A stretch of DNA of 56,421 bases from an uncultured Prevotellaceae bacterium (GTDB lineage Bacteria > Bacteroidota > Bacteroidia > Bacteroidales > Bacteroidaceae), in the NCBI GenBank assembly GCA_902761905.1, contig CACWMK010000053.1, positions 1 to 56,421 on the forward strand, given 5' to 3'. Every line of letters begins with the position of its first letter. The stretch's first letter is position 1. The notes beneath the pieces were generated by a model, which was given only the letters and a program-made list of their open reading frames with translations, was not told where the DNA came from and did not search any database. Made by a program: the position numbers and the translations under genes. Positions 17,264 to 25,889 of the stretch are shown here, piece by piece.

Positions 17264-18388
17264 TTATTGTTCGTCGTCGTTTACAGGGAACTCCATCAGG
17301 TATGCCTTGATGAAATCGTCAATCTTTCCGTCCATCACACCATCCACATCTGTAGTCTGATAGTTGGTACGATGGTCTTTTACGCGGCGGTCGTCAAACA
17401 CATAGCTGCGTATCTGACTACCCCACTCTATCTTCTTCTTGCCAGCCTCAATCTTAGCCTGAGCCTCCAAACGCTTCTTCATCGCACGATCGTAGAGTTG
17501 CGATTTGAGCAACGTCATGGCACGCTCCTTATTCTTAGGCTGGTCGCGAGTCTCTGTATTCTCGATGAGGATCTCTTCTTCCTCGCCGGTATCTGGGTCT
17601 GTATACCAATAGCGCAGACGTACACCTGATTCAACCTTGTTTACGTTCTGACCACCAGCACCACTACTGCGGAAGGTATCCCATGAGAGTTTTGCAGGAT
17701 CAACATATACCTCGATGGTATCGTCGACCAATGGCGAAACAAATACTGAAGCGAAAGATGTCATACGCTTACCTTGAGCATTGAATGGAGATACACGAAC
17801 CAAGCGGTGAACACCATTCTCGCTCTTCAGATAGCCATAAGCATAGTCGCCACCTTCAAGCTGCATGGTTACACTCTTGATACCAGCTTCATCACCATCT
17901 AGCAGGTTTGATATGGTTACCTTATATCCATGAGCTTCGGCCCAGCGCATATACATTCGCATCAGCATCGAAGCCCAGTCTTGAGCCTCAGTGCCGCCGG
18001 CTCCACTATTAATCTTCAGAACAGCCTCCATTGGGTCTTCCTTCTGGCGGAGCATGTTCTTAAGCTCCAGGTCTTCGATTGCCTTGATGGCTTTGCCGTA
18101 GGTGTCTTCCACCTCTTCTTCAGTTACCATCTCGTCTTTGTAGAAGTCGAAAGCCAGTTGCAACTCGTCGGCCAGAGTGCGAACCTCTTTATAGCCGTCG
18201 AGCCACTTCTTAATGCCCTTCACCTTCTTCATCTGTTCTTCAGCACGCTTACGATCCTCCCAAAAGTCAGGAGCCTGGGTGCGAAGATCTTCTTCTTCGA
18301 ATTCTATCTTCTTCTTATCTATTTCCAAGTAGCGGTGAAGTGCATCCGCTCTTTCTAATACATCTTTCAGCTGTTCCTGAGTAATCAT
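17264..18388 (-). CDS. prfB: Peptide chain release factor 2
   Basis: 374 aa. The peptidyl-hydrolysis GGQ motif is SSGAGGQNVNKVESG near residue 246. The stop-codon-reading SPF tripeptide is VRVSPFNAQGKRM. RF2 releases at UGA and UAA. The reading frame runs uninterrupted from ATG, with no in-frame TGA near codon 25, so the programmed frameshift found in many prfB genes is absent. It lies 3 bp downstream of the acyl-CoA ligase gene. Confidence 0.97.
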   Translation of the reverse strand: MITQEQLKDVLERADALHRYLEIDKKKIEFEEEDLRTQAPDFWEDRKRAEEQMKKVKGIKKWLDGYKEVRTLADELQLAFDFYKDEMVTEEEVEDTYGKAIKAIEDLELKNMLRQKEDPMEAVLKINSGAGGTEAQDWASMLMRMYMRWAEAHGYKVTISNLLDGDEAGIKSVTMQLEGGDYAYGYLKSENGVHRLVRVSPFNAQGKRMTSFASVFVSPLVDDTIEVYVDPAKLSWDTFRSSGAGGQNVNKVESGVRLRYWYTDPDTGEEEEILIENTETRDQPKNKERAMTLLKSQLYDRAMKKRLEAQAKIEAGKKKIEWGSQIRSYVFDDRRVKDHRTNYQTTDVDGVMDGKIDDFIKAYLMEFPVNDDEQ

Positions 18389-18391
18389 ATC

Positions 18392-20206
18392 TTATTCTTC
18401 GTACATCGCGTCTATTTCCTTCTTGTAATTCTCGTTAAGTACGCGACGCTTAATTTTTAATGTATTTGTAAGCTCTCCCTTTTCCATAGAGAAGTGATAA
18501 GGAAGCAGGGTGAAGCGCTTAATCTGCTCGTAGTGAGCCAGCGACTGCTGAAGTGTGTCGATACGCTCCTTCATCATCTCATTGATCTTGGGATCTTTGC
18601 ACAACTGCTCTCTGTTTTCGAATTCTATATGATGTTCGCGGGCATATTCCTCCAGAAGTGAATATACAGGGATAATCAGAGCAGAGACAAACTTACGCTG
18701 ATCGGCGATGATGGCAATCTGGTCGATATACTTGTCTACCAACAGCTTCGACTCTATCATCTGTGGAGCAATATACTTTCCGTTAGAGGTCTTAAACAGG
18801 TCCTTGATACGTTCTTTGAGAAACAGTTCGCCACCTTCCAGATAGCCGGAATCGCCTGTCTTGAAGTAGCCGTCTTCTGTAAATGCAGCCTTGGTGAGAT
18901 CCTCACGATTGTAATATCCTCTGGTGATGGTTGGACCCTTGAGTAGTACTTCGCCCTCTTCGCTGATCTTGATGTCGATGCCCTCGATGGGGATACCTAC
19001 TCCGCCTACTGTGTAAGGCTTGCCAAGATGGTTACAGCTTACTGTAGCAAGACTCTCTGTCAAGCCATAACCTACAATCATATTCAGGCCGATAGAATGT
19101 ACAAACTCCTCGACCTTAGGATTAACTGTAGCGCCTGCTGTTGGGAAGAAGTGAGCATTCTCCAGTCCAAGTTCCTTGCGAACCAGCGAGAATACAGTCT
19201 TGTTCAGCATCTCGTATTCCAGATGAAGTGCCAATGGTGGACGCTTGCCCTTTGATACATAGTCAATGTTATGCTTCTTGCCAACGGCCTCTGCGTGGCG
19301 GAACAGTTTGCGTTTTGCCATACTTGACTTCTCGATCTGTTCCTGTACGCCCATATATACCTTCTCCCAGAAACGTGGAACAGACGACATACATGTGGGA
19401 TGAGTTTCCTTCATTGACTGCTGCACCTCCTGTGGATAGGTGTTTACGATGAGTGTGGCGCCCTCTGTCAAACAAAGAATCTTCCAGCCCTTCTCAAAGA
19501 TATGTGTGAATGGCAGGAAGTTAAGTACTCTATCATTCTCACCAACAGGCACACACTTGTCGTTGGCTATCATTGCGGCATTATATTGTCCGCAGGTAAG
19601 TATTACACCCTTTGAATCGCCAGTGGTTCCGCTGGTATACAGGATGTTTGCAATATCGTCCATCGAAGCCTGAGCCTGAAGCGACTCCACTTCGGTCTGA
19701 CGTGGATAGTTCTCGCCCAATTTCAGGAAATCGTCGAAATACATCGAGCTGAGGTCGAGTGACGAGATATGTACGTTCTTATCGAATACGATGATGCGCT
19801 CGAGTGTAGGACAGGTAGAGAAGATCCGACGCGCCTTGTCGTACTGCTCCTGTTCGCCTACAAAGAGGAAACGAATCTTTGCATCGCTGATCATGAACTG
19901 GATTTGCTGCTCTGAGCTGGTGGCGTAGAATGGGATGGTTACTGCACGAACTCCCCACGCACCAAAGTCGCAAAACAGATACTGTACAGAGTTCTGAGAG
20001 AATAATCCCAGATTTTCCTGTACTTTTACACCCAGATTGAGTAAGGCATTGGACACCTTCTTGACCATATCCGAGAACTGATTCCACGAATATGATTTCC
20101 ACTCTGACCCGCCAAAGTCTTTGTAGATCAAAACCTCACGGTCGCCATACTTCTTGGCCTGGTCATGAATTAATCGCGATAAATGACTGTTCGTCTGCAT
20201 AAGCAT
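18392..20206 (-). CDS. Long-chain acyl-CoA ligase (AMP-binding)
   Basis: 604 aa. The AMP-binding P-loop is ILYTSGTTGDSKGVIL near residue 190. YGLTESLATVS, YFKTGDSG and IKDLFKTSNGKYIAPQ complete the adenylate-forming set. It activates fatty acids with ATP and CoA at the inner membrane. An alternative ATG is two codons in. The promoter is at 20227-20234. Confidence 0.93.
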   Translation of the reverse strand: MLMQTNSHLSRLIHDQAKKYGDREVLIYKDFGGSEWKSYSWNQFSDMVKKVSNALLNLGVKVQENLGLFSQNSVQYLFCDFGAWGVRAVTIPFYATSSEQQIQFMISDAKIRFLFVGEQEQYDKARRIFSTCPTLERIIVFDKNVHISSLDLSSMYFDDFLKLGENYPRQTEVESLQAQASMDDIANILYTSGTTGDSKGVILTCGQYNAAMIANDKCVPVGENDRVLNFLPFTHIFEKGWKILCLTEGATLIVNTYPQEVQQSMKETHPTCMSSVPRFWEKVYMGVQEQIEKSSMAKRKLFRHAEAVGKKHNIDYVSKGKRPPLALHLEYEMLNKTVFSLVRKELGLENAHFFPTAGATVNPKVEEFVHSIGLNMIVGYGLTESLATVSCNHLGKPYTVGGVGIPIEGIDIKISEEGEVLLKGPTITRGYYNREDLTKAAFTEDGYFKTGDSGYLEGGELFLKERIKDLFKTSNGKYIAPQMIESKLLVDKYIDQIAIIADQRKFVSALIIPVYSLLEEYAREHHIEFENREQLCKDPKINEMMKERIDTLQQSLAHYEQIKRFTLLPYHFSMEKGELTNTLKIKRRVLNENYKKEIDAMYEE

Positions 20207-20226
20207 TCTGAATTATAAATTCGCTG

Positions 20227-20234
20227 CAAAAGTA
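20227..20234 (-). promoter_or_regulatory. Promoter -7 box of the acyl-CoA ligase
   Basis: TACTTTTG on the minus strand, 21 bp upstream of the ATG. Confidence 0.55.
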
Positions 20235-20275
20235 CGAAAAATGCTGCAGACAGCCAAATTATCTAAGGATTATTT

Positions 20276-20917
20276 TTATTTTAAGGCAGTCTCCTTAGCC
20301 TGATAGGTGCGATATACTAGATAAAGCCCGTCACCTTTCAGCGTAAAAGAGTCGCCTGCCGACTCGTTCAGGGTGCCTTGCCACCACTGTCGATAAGGAT
20401 AAGCCTCCCAAAGAAGATTCTCTGAAGAAAGCGCGCTGCAAGTCATGTTAAAGATGCTTACCTGCTGCCCTCTGAACGACTTGAATTCCGAGTCCCCTTT
20501 CGCAACGACAAACCATCCGTAATCTGTCGCCATGAGAGGCTCGACCTCCATCTCCTGCATATATCTGACAATCAGCGAGATATTCCCCAACGTATGATCC
20601 TCGCGCTGGCCTGTGGCACCCAGATAGACGATACGCCTCATGCCCTTCGAAAGACAATAACGCGTTGCCTTTGTCAGATCATTATCCTCCTGTTCATTAA
20701 TCTGGATCAGACGATTCCTCTGATCCTCTGGCACAGAGTCGCCGTCGCCTACGATGGCATCAGCCTGGGAATAGTGGTTGACAGCACCATCACAGGCACA
20801 GACAAATGGAGCCCGACTCAACAGGTTCAAAGGCATCTCAGCATGAGGAAAATCGCCATGAGCCAGAATTACAGCGTCGAAATCGTAGATCTTATGTATG
20901 AGCGGATAACTTTTCAT
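20276..20917 (-). CDS. Thiamine pyrophosphokinase
   Basis: 213 aa. The catalytic acidic loop is AIVGDGDSVPEDQR, followed by EQEDNDLTKATRYCLSKG and GATGQREDHTLGNISL, all hallmarks of enzymes making TPP from thiamine and ATP. It overlaps pnuT by 26 bp and is the last gene of the riboswitch-controlled thiamine operon (often called tnr3 in this group). The C-terminal substrate-binding half is more divergent. Confidence 0.9.
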   Translation of the reverse strand: MKSYPLIHKIYDFDAVILAHGDFPHAEMPLNLLSRAPFVCACDGAVNHYSQADAIVGDGDSVPEDQRNRLIQINEQEDNDLTKATRYCLSKGMRRIVYLGATGQREDHTLGNISLIVRYMQEMEVEPLMATDYGWFVVAKGDSEFKSFRGQQVSIFNMTCSALSSENLLWEAYPYRQWWQGTLNESAGDSFTLKGDGLYLVYRTYQAKETALK

Positions 20918-21497
20918 CTTGCATCAACTTTTTCCATTTATAATAACCCATCACGGCAATCATGACATATAGCCCGTAGAGAGCTGCCTTGAAGGGGATG
21001 CCCTTCTGCACATAAAGGACTGTACACACCACATCGACTACAATCCAGAAAAACCACTGTTCGATATATTTCCTTGCCAGAGCCCAGAGACCCACAAACG
21101 ACAGGGCATTCGTGAAGGAGTCGAGCACTGGAACTGTAGAGTTAGTCCAAGTAATCAGCACATAATACGTCAGTCCCCACGCCACGAAGAAAAACACGGC
21201 AATAGGCAGATAAAGCCGCACTGGGGTATGGGTGATAGGCATCACCGATGTCGCCTGATTCTTCTTGCGTCCGAATTTCCAAACTGCATAGCCATAGACA
21301 GCAGCTAAGGTGTAATAGACCGCCATACCTGCATCGCCATAGAGTCCGTGACTCCAATAGAGCCAGACATCAAGAGCGGGCATAATGATGCCAACAACCC
21401 AGAGGGCTATAGACGCACGATACTCGAGCCAGATGTAGATCAGGCCGAGTACCGTAGTCAATATGTCGAGCCAATGCTCGTTTAATAATTCCTCCAT
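20892..21497 (-). CDS. pnuT: Thiamine transporter of the PnuC family
   Basis: 201 aa with about seven membrane segments. Family blocks are LGLIYIWLEYRASIALWVVGI, YGDAGMAVYYTLAAVYGYAVW and EQWFFWIVVDVVCTVLYV. PnuC proteins import nicotinamide riboside. Here the gene lies between a TonB receptor and thiamine pyrophosphokinase under a TPP riboswitch, the setting that defines PnuT, a thiamine importer. It directly abuts the receptor stop. Confidence 0.9.
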   Translation of the reverse strand: MEELLNEHWLDILTTVLGLIYIWLEYRASIALWVVGIIMPALDVWLYWSHGLYGDAGMAVYYTLAAVYGYAVWKFGRKKNQATSVMPITHTPVRLYLPIAVFFFVAWGLTYYVLITWTNSTVPVLDSFTNALSFVGLWALARKYIEQWFFWIVVDVVCTVLYVQKGIPFKAALYGLYVMIAVMGYYKWKKLMQDEKLSAHT

Positions 21498-23795
21498 TTA
21501 GAAATTGATTGATAAATGTGCCATCATATTGAATGGTGCCGAAGGTGCGAAACCAGCCTCATACTGGTCGGATTTGTCCCAGCTCGTAGCAATCAACTTG
21601 CCATTCTCTTTCGTAAAGGCTGGAGCTGCCCAACCGTTATTATCGAATTTGGCAGAGAAGATATTATAGAGAGTGATACCTGCTGTTATTTCCTTCACCC
21701 CTAACTGTTTTAGGCTGAACGTATAGCTGAGGTCGATATTGGTGGTAATGTGTCCGTCGAGCATCATACTGACATCGATGGGTTTGCCATTATCGTCAAG
21801 GGTCTGATAACTCTTGAAGCCTGTGTTCGTCAGATACTGATCGCCTACATACTGACTTTGGATGCTGGCATTTATACCTTTATACTTGAAGTTGAAGATA
21901 TTGTTGAATATGAAGTCTGGCGAGAACGACAGCGGGGTATTACCCAGACTCTCTACAGAGCCATCCATCAGCGTCACCTCCCAGTCCTGCGCACGATTCT
22001 TCGAGAAGGTGGCGTTAGCATCCCAGTGGAACCAGTCGACAGGTTTCCATGCAGCCTCCAGCTCTACACCCAGCCGATAGCTCTTACCCACATTCTTGGC
22101 GATGGCCTCACCGATATGATTCAACTCACCTGTCAGCACAAACTGATCACGATAGCTCATCCAATAGAGATTAGCGCCAGCAGAGAATGTCGCACTCAGG
22201 AACTTATAACCAACCTCCAGATCGTTCAGACGCTCTGCTTTCAGTTCTGTTCCGACATTATCCTCATAGTCATTACGTGTAGGCTCCTTGTGGGCGATGG
22301 CATATGAAGCATAGACTTTATGATGCGGCGTGATGTCGTAGTTCTTGAAGAAGTTGAAAGTGTCGTCGATCACATATTTGCCGTCAGGATTAGCTCCTTG
22401 CCAATTGCCTGGATTCTGCATCTTATAGCCGATATGACGATATTGCAAGTCGAGGAAGCCATTCAGGCCCTTCACGAATTCATAGTTCACCTTACCATAG
22501 ATATTCCAATCTGTCTTCTTGGCATTGTTACGATAATACTCGTAGTCAGGCTGCAGGTCGAGCCCCTCTGGAACATGCTTCACCCATTTCACCAAGCCGA
22601 AGTGATTGCCATTATATTTGTTCCATCCGCCACCTAAGACTGCCTCTACATTATCCCGATTATTATAGATCAGCGAGGCCACAACGGCAAAGAAGTCGTT
22701 GTCCATCTTCTGCTGACGGACCAGGTCGCTCTTCAGCATCGGATTTCCAAAAACAGAATCAAACCAATGCCCATAGGGGAGATACTCTATCAGCTTGCGA
22801 CCTGTCTTGTACTCCTCATAGTAGCCATTTCCCTTCGTGTAATGTCCTGTCACATTCAGAGACAGATGGTTTAAGAGGTTCTGGTTCCACAGCAACTGAT
22901 AGTTCTGCTGGTGGTAGTTGTCTGTCTGATTATCATAGTAATGAACATTACCTTGCTCGTCGTAGTATTCACCACAGGAGTTGTAGGTGCGCCCATAGAG
23001 GCTCTGCTCATACTTTGATGTGTAGTTCCAGGCGTGATAGGTCTCCTCGACGCCATTCCATGTAATGAACTTCACGACGGTATTGTCAGAGAAGTAACCA
23101 CCCTGTATCAGATAACTGTTCAACTTTGTAGAGGCGCGATCGAGATACCCATTCGAGCCGATGTTCGAGAGTCGTCCCTGAATGCCCCAGTGGTCTTTGA
23201 TAAGTCCCGTTCCGAAGCGTAGCGTCTCCTTATGCGAATAGTAAGAGCCACCAGAGAGGTCGAGTCCGAAGTAGGGCTCCATACCGATATTCTCCGTCTG
23301 CATATTCAGCGTTGCGCCAAAGGCACCAGCACCATTTGTCGAAGTACCTACACCACGCTGTATCTGCATTGTCTGCACACTACTGGCAAAGTCGCCCATA
23401 TTCACCCAATAGAGCTGGGCACTCTCCGCATCGTTCATTGGGATACCGTTGGCAGTAATGTTGATACGGCTCGGATCAGTACCACGTACTCGCAGCGAGG
23501 TGTAGCCGATACCATTACCTGCATCAGAGGTCATCGTGATACTGGGAGTCAGTGAGAGCAGATAAGGTACATCCTGTCCGAAGTTCACGGCTTTTATCTC
23601 TTCCTTCGACAAGTTGGTGTAAGCCACAGGTGTCTTCTTCGACGCACGGGTAGATACCACCTGCACACCCTGCAACTCTATTGATGTGAGTGTATCCAGA
23701 TCGTTCTTATCATTCTCTAGTAACGCCAATGGTTTCTTAGATTGCATACTCACAGTGCACAACAGCGCAGTCAATCCTAAAATTAATCTTTTCAT
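21498..23795 (-). CDS. TonB-dependent receptor for thiamine (OMR)
   Basis: 765 aa. Signal peptide (MKRLILGLTALLCTVSMQS), plug domain (LQGVQVVSTRASKKTPVAYT, SLRVRGTDPSRINITANGIP, NGAGAFGATLNMQTE), a long barrel and the C-terminal aromatic strand FNMMAHLSINF. Such receptors bring substrates across the outer membrane using TonB. The TPP riboswitch and the pnuT-kinase operon point to thiamine or its phosphates as ligand. Confidence 0.92.
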   Translation of the reverse strand: MKRLILGLTALLCTVSMQSKKPLALLENDKNDLDTLTSIELQGVQVVSTRASKKTPVAYTNLSKEEIKAVNFGQDVPYLLSLTPSITMTSDAGNGIGYTSLRVRGTDPSRINITANGIPMNDAESAQLYWVNMGDFASSVQTMQIQRGVGTSTNGAGAFGATLNMQTENIGMEPYFGLDLSGGSYYSHKETLRFGTGLIKDHWGIQGRLSNIGSNGYLDRASTKLNSYLIQGGYFSDNTVVKFITWNGVEETYHAWNYTSKYEQSLYGRTYNSCGEYYDEQGNVHYYDNQTDNYHQQNYQLLWNQNLLNHLSLNVTGHYTKGNGYYEEYKTGRKLIEYLPYGHWFDSVFGNPMLKSDLVRQQKMDNDFFAVVASLIYNNRDNVEAVLGGGWNKYNGNHFGLVKWVKHVPEGLDLQPDYEYYRNNAKKTDWNIYGKVNYEFVKGLNGFLDLQYRHIGYKMQNPGNWQGANPDGKYVIDDTFNFFKNYDITPHHKVYASYAIAHKEPTRNDYEDNVGTELKAERLNDLEVGYKFLSATFSAGANLYWMSYRDQFVLTGELNHIGEAIAKNVGKSYRLGVELEAAWKPVDWFHWDANATFSKNRAQDWEVTLMDGSVESLGNTPLSFSPDFIFNNIFNFKYKGINASIQSQYVGDQYLTNTGFKSYQTLDDNGKPIDVSMMLDGHITTNIDLSYTFSLKQLGVKEITAGITLYNIFSAKFDNNGWAAPAFTKENGKLIATSWDKSDQYEAGFAPSAPFNMMAHLSINF

Positions 23796-23840
23796 ACTTC
23801 TTTGTTCCTTTATAAATTAAAGGGGATATAAGTCTGCTAT

Positions 23841-23912
23841 CCATCCCTACGCTGGCATAATCCAGATCAGGTTTTAGGGTATCATCTCAGCCTACACCCG
23901 TAGGCACCCCTT
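23841..23912 (-). promoter_or_regulatory. TPP riboswitch
   Basis: The minus strand contains AGGGGTGCC, then GGCTGAGATGATACCC, then ACCTGATCTGGATTATGCC and AGCGTAGGGA, the conserved THI-element order. It lies 46 bp upstream of the receptor ATG. Downstream, CCTTTA-N5-TAAAGG forms a small hairpin, and CCCCTT can pair with the AAGGGG at the aptamer 5' end, so it may act by hiding the translation start. Expected effect: repression of uptake when TPP is plentiful. Confidence 0.95.
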
Positions 23913-23946
23913 GATAAGAAACAGCCAAACTTTAAGCCTATAAATT

Positions 23947-24012
23947 ATTCCCACGTTGGGAACAAAACATTCCCACACTGGGAACATTTTATTCCCAAGG
24001 TGGGAATATTTT
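23947..24012. repeat. 22-bp-phased array, three units, TTCCCA-N3-TGGGAA
   Basis: Units start at 23947, 23969 and 23991, exactly 22 bp apart. Each holds a perfect palindrome TTCCCA-N3-TGGGAA with centre CGT, CAC or AGG and an A/T-rich linker. It lies 16 bp past the stop codon of the Na/Pi cotransporter and just upstream of the TPP riboswitch. Motif and period are the same as at 1369-1434. Confidence 0.88.
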
Positions 24013-24027
24013 TGGTAGGATAGGGGA

Positions 24028-25764
24028 TTATCTCAATCCCATACGAGCCTCAACCACGTTTACTACGTAGTCGCCCAGTTTCTCGCACTCGTTTATCAGG
24101 TCCATATAGATGGTACCAACAGCGTAAGTGTACTCGCGATTGTTTACATCGTTGATGTTCTGCGACTTAAGCTGGTCGCGGAAGTTGTTGATTTCGTGCT
24201 CGATGTTGAAGGTACGATTCACATCGAATGTCTCCTTACGACCCATCATCAGGCGATTCATCTGCGATAGCGACTGGTCTGTAAGTTCCATCATCTGGTG
24301 TATGTGGTCGTACTGCTTGTCGTTGAAGTGATCCTGCTTGCCGTTATACTTTCTCGAGATTGTACGAGCCATATTGAAACAAGCATCTCCAATACTCTCT
24401 AACTCGCTGATTTCGCGCAACATAGCACGAATCTTGGCCTTAGAGTCGTCTGACAGGTGAGCATCACTTACGTTATTAAGATAGTTGGCTATCTCAAGCT
24501 CCATGTTGTCGCTGATGCCTTCGTATTTCTCTATACGCGAGTATAGCTTGTTGAACTCGCCGTCGCGATTATCCTTCTTATTGCTAGAGCTCGACGAGAG
24601 GTTGAGCAACTCGCGAACCATGTTGAACATTCGCTGCATACGTTCTGAGAACGACTGGATTTCCTTCTGAGCCTCGAGTACAGAAAGTTCTGGAGTCTTC
24701 ATGAAGCCAGCGGTGATAAAGTGCAGACGGAAGTCCTCTTCCTCGTCCACCTTCTTGGGCTTGATAACCCAGCACACAAATCGCTCTATCTGTGGGATAA
24801 ACCATATCAGGATAAAGGTGTTTGCTACGTTGAAGCATGTGTGGAATGCGGCCAGTACAAAGCTTAGTTTTGCTGCATTTGCCAGGAACACGCTGGTTTC
24901 AACGGTACCCTTGGTCATCGTCACGTCATAACCTACCATGCCGCAAACTGCATCGATGAATGGACGGAACACAAACAGAATCCAAATCACACCAAACACA
25001 TTGAAGAACATGTGGGCTAGGGCAGCTCTACGGGCCTGAGTGTTGGCCGAGAGGGCTGCGAGGTTTGAGGTAACGGTGGTTCCGATGTTCTCACCCATAA
25101 CCAGTGCGATACCCTGATAGATAGGAAGTGCTCCGCTAGAGCACAGTATCATGGTGATGGCCATAACGGCTGCAGATGACTGTACGCAGAAGGTCATCAC
25201 ACCTCCAAGGAACAGGAATATCAGCGTGGTAAGGAACGATTCTGGGTCGAACGATGCAAAGAAGTCGAGTAGGGCTTGATTTTCGCCTAGATGCATCTCT
25301 GTACCCGTCATTCGCAGTGTTCCCAAACCTAATAACAGGAACGACAGACCAAACAGGAAGTCGCCTATATAGCGGTATTTCTTTAGGTAAATCAGTATGA
25401 TTCCCAGAAAGAATGCCGGATATACAGCGCTTGTGATGTCGAACGACATACCTGCCGACATAATCCAGGCGGTGAGTGTGGTTCCGATGTTGGCACCCAT
25501 GATGACCGAGATGGCTTGGGCCAAGGTGAGCAAGCCTGCATTAACAAACGAAACAGTCATCACAGTGGTGGCTGTTGATGACTGTACGGAGGCTGTAACA
25601 AGCATACCTGTAAGCATACCAGTAAAGCGATTGGTAGTCATCGCACCTAACACATGGCGTAGTTGTGGACCCGCCATCTTCTGCAATGCCTCACTCATTG
25701 ATTTCATACCGAACATCAACAATGCAAGCGATCCCAGAAGTTTGAAAATAATCCAGATTGACAT
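24028..25764 (-). CDS. Na/Pi cotransporter family protein with PhoU-like tail
   Basis: 578 aa. The N-terminal two thirds is membrane-embedded with the paired QSS repeats of the NptA family (TASVQSSTATTVMTVSFVNAG and CVQSSAAVMAITMIL). The last 200 residues are helical and PhoU-like (EISELESIGDACFNMARTI). It probably imports phosphate with Na+, or is a related regulator. Single-gene unit, divergent from the nucleoside kinase. Confidence 0.9.
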   Translation of the reverse strand: MSIWIIFKLLGSLALLMFGMKSMSEALQKMAGPQLRHVLGAMTTNRFTGMLTGMLVTASVQSSTATTVMTVSFVNAGLLTLAQAISVIMGANIGTTLTAWIMSAGMSFDITSAVYPAFFLGIILIYLKKYRYIGDFLFGLSFLLLGLGTLRMTGTEMHLGENQALLDFFASFDPESFLTTLIFLFLGGVMTFCVQSSAAVMAITMILCSSGALPIYQGIALVMGENIGTTVTSNLAALSANTQARRAALAHMFFNVFGVIWILFVFRPFIDAVCGMVGYDVTMTKGTVETSVFLANAAKLSFVLAAFHTCFNVANTFILIWFIPQIERFVCWVIKPKKVDEEEDFRLHFITAGFMKTPELSVLEAQKEIQSFSERMQRMFNMVRELLNLSSSSSNKKDNRDGEFNKLYSRIEKYEGISDNMELEIANYLNNVSDAHLSDDSKAKIRAMLREISELESIGDACFNMARTISRKYNGKQDHFNDKQYDHIHQMMELTDQSLSQMNRLMMGRKETFDVNRTFNIEHEINNFRDQLKSQNINDVNNREYTYAVGTIYMDLINECEKLGDYVVNVVEARMGLR

Positions 25765-25796
25765 AAAATACGTATCTATATTTAGTAATTCGGGTA

Positions 25797-25854
25797 CAAA
25801 GTTAAAAAAAAACTTTGAAATGTCAGTTAAGATTTCAGAAAAATGTTATCTTTG
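25797..25854. promoter_or_regulatory. Divergent promoters, Na/Pi gene and nucleoside kinase
   Basis: TAACTTTG on the minus strand (25797-25804) serves the Na/Pi gene; TATCTTTG on the plus strand (25847-25854) serves the kinase. Confidence 0.6.
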
Positions 25855-25889
25855 CAGAGAAATTTTAGCTTAAACATTAAATATTGCAT

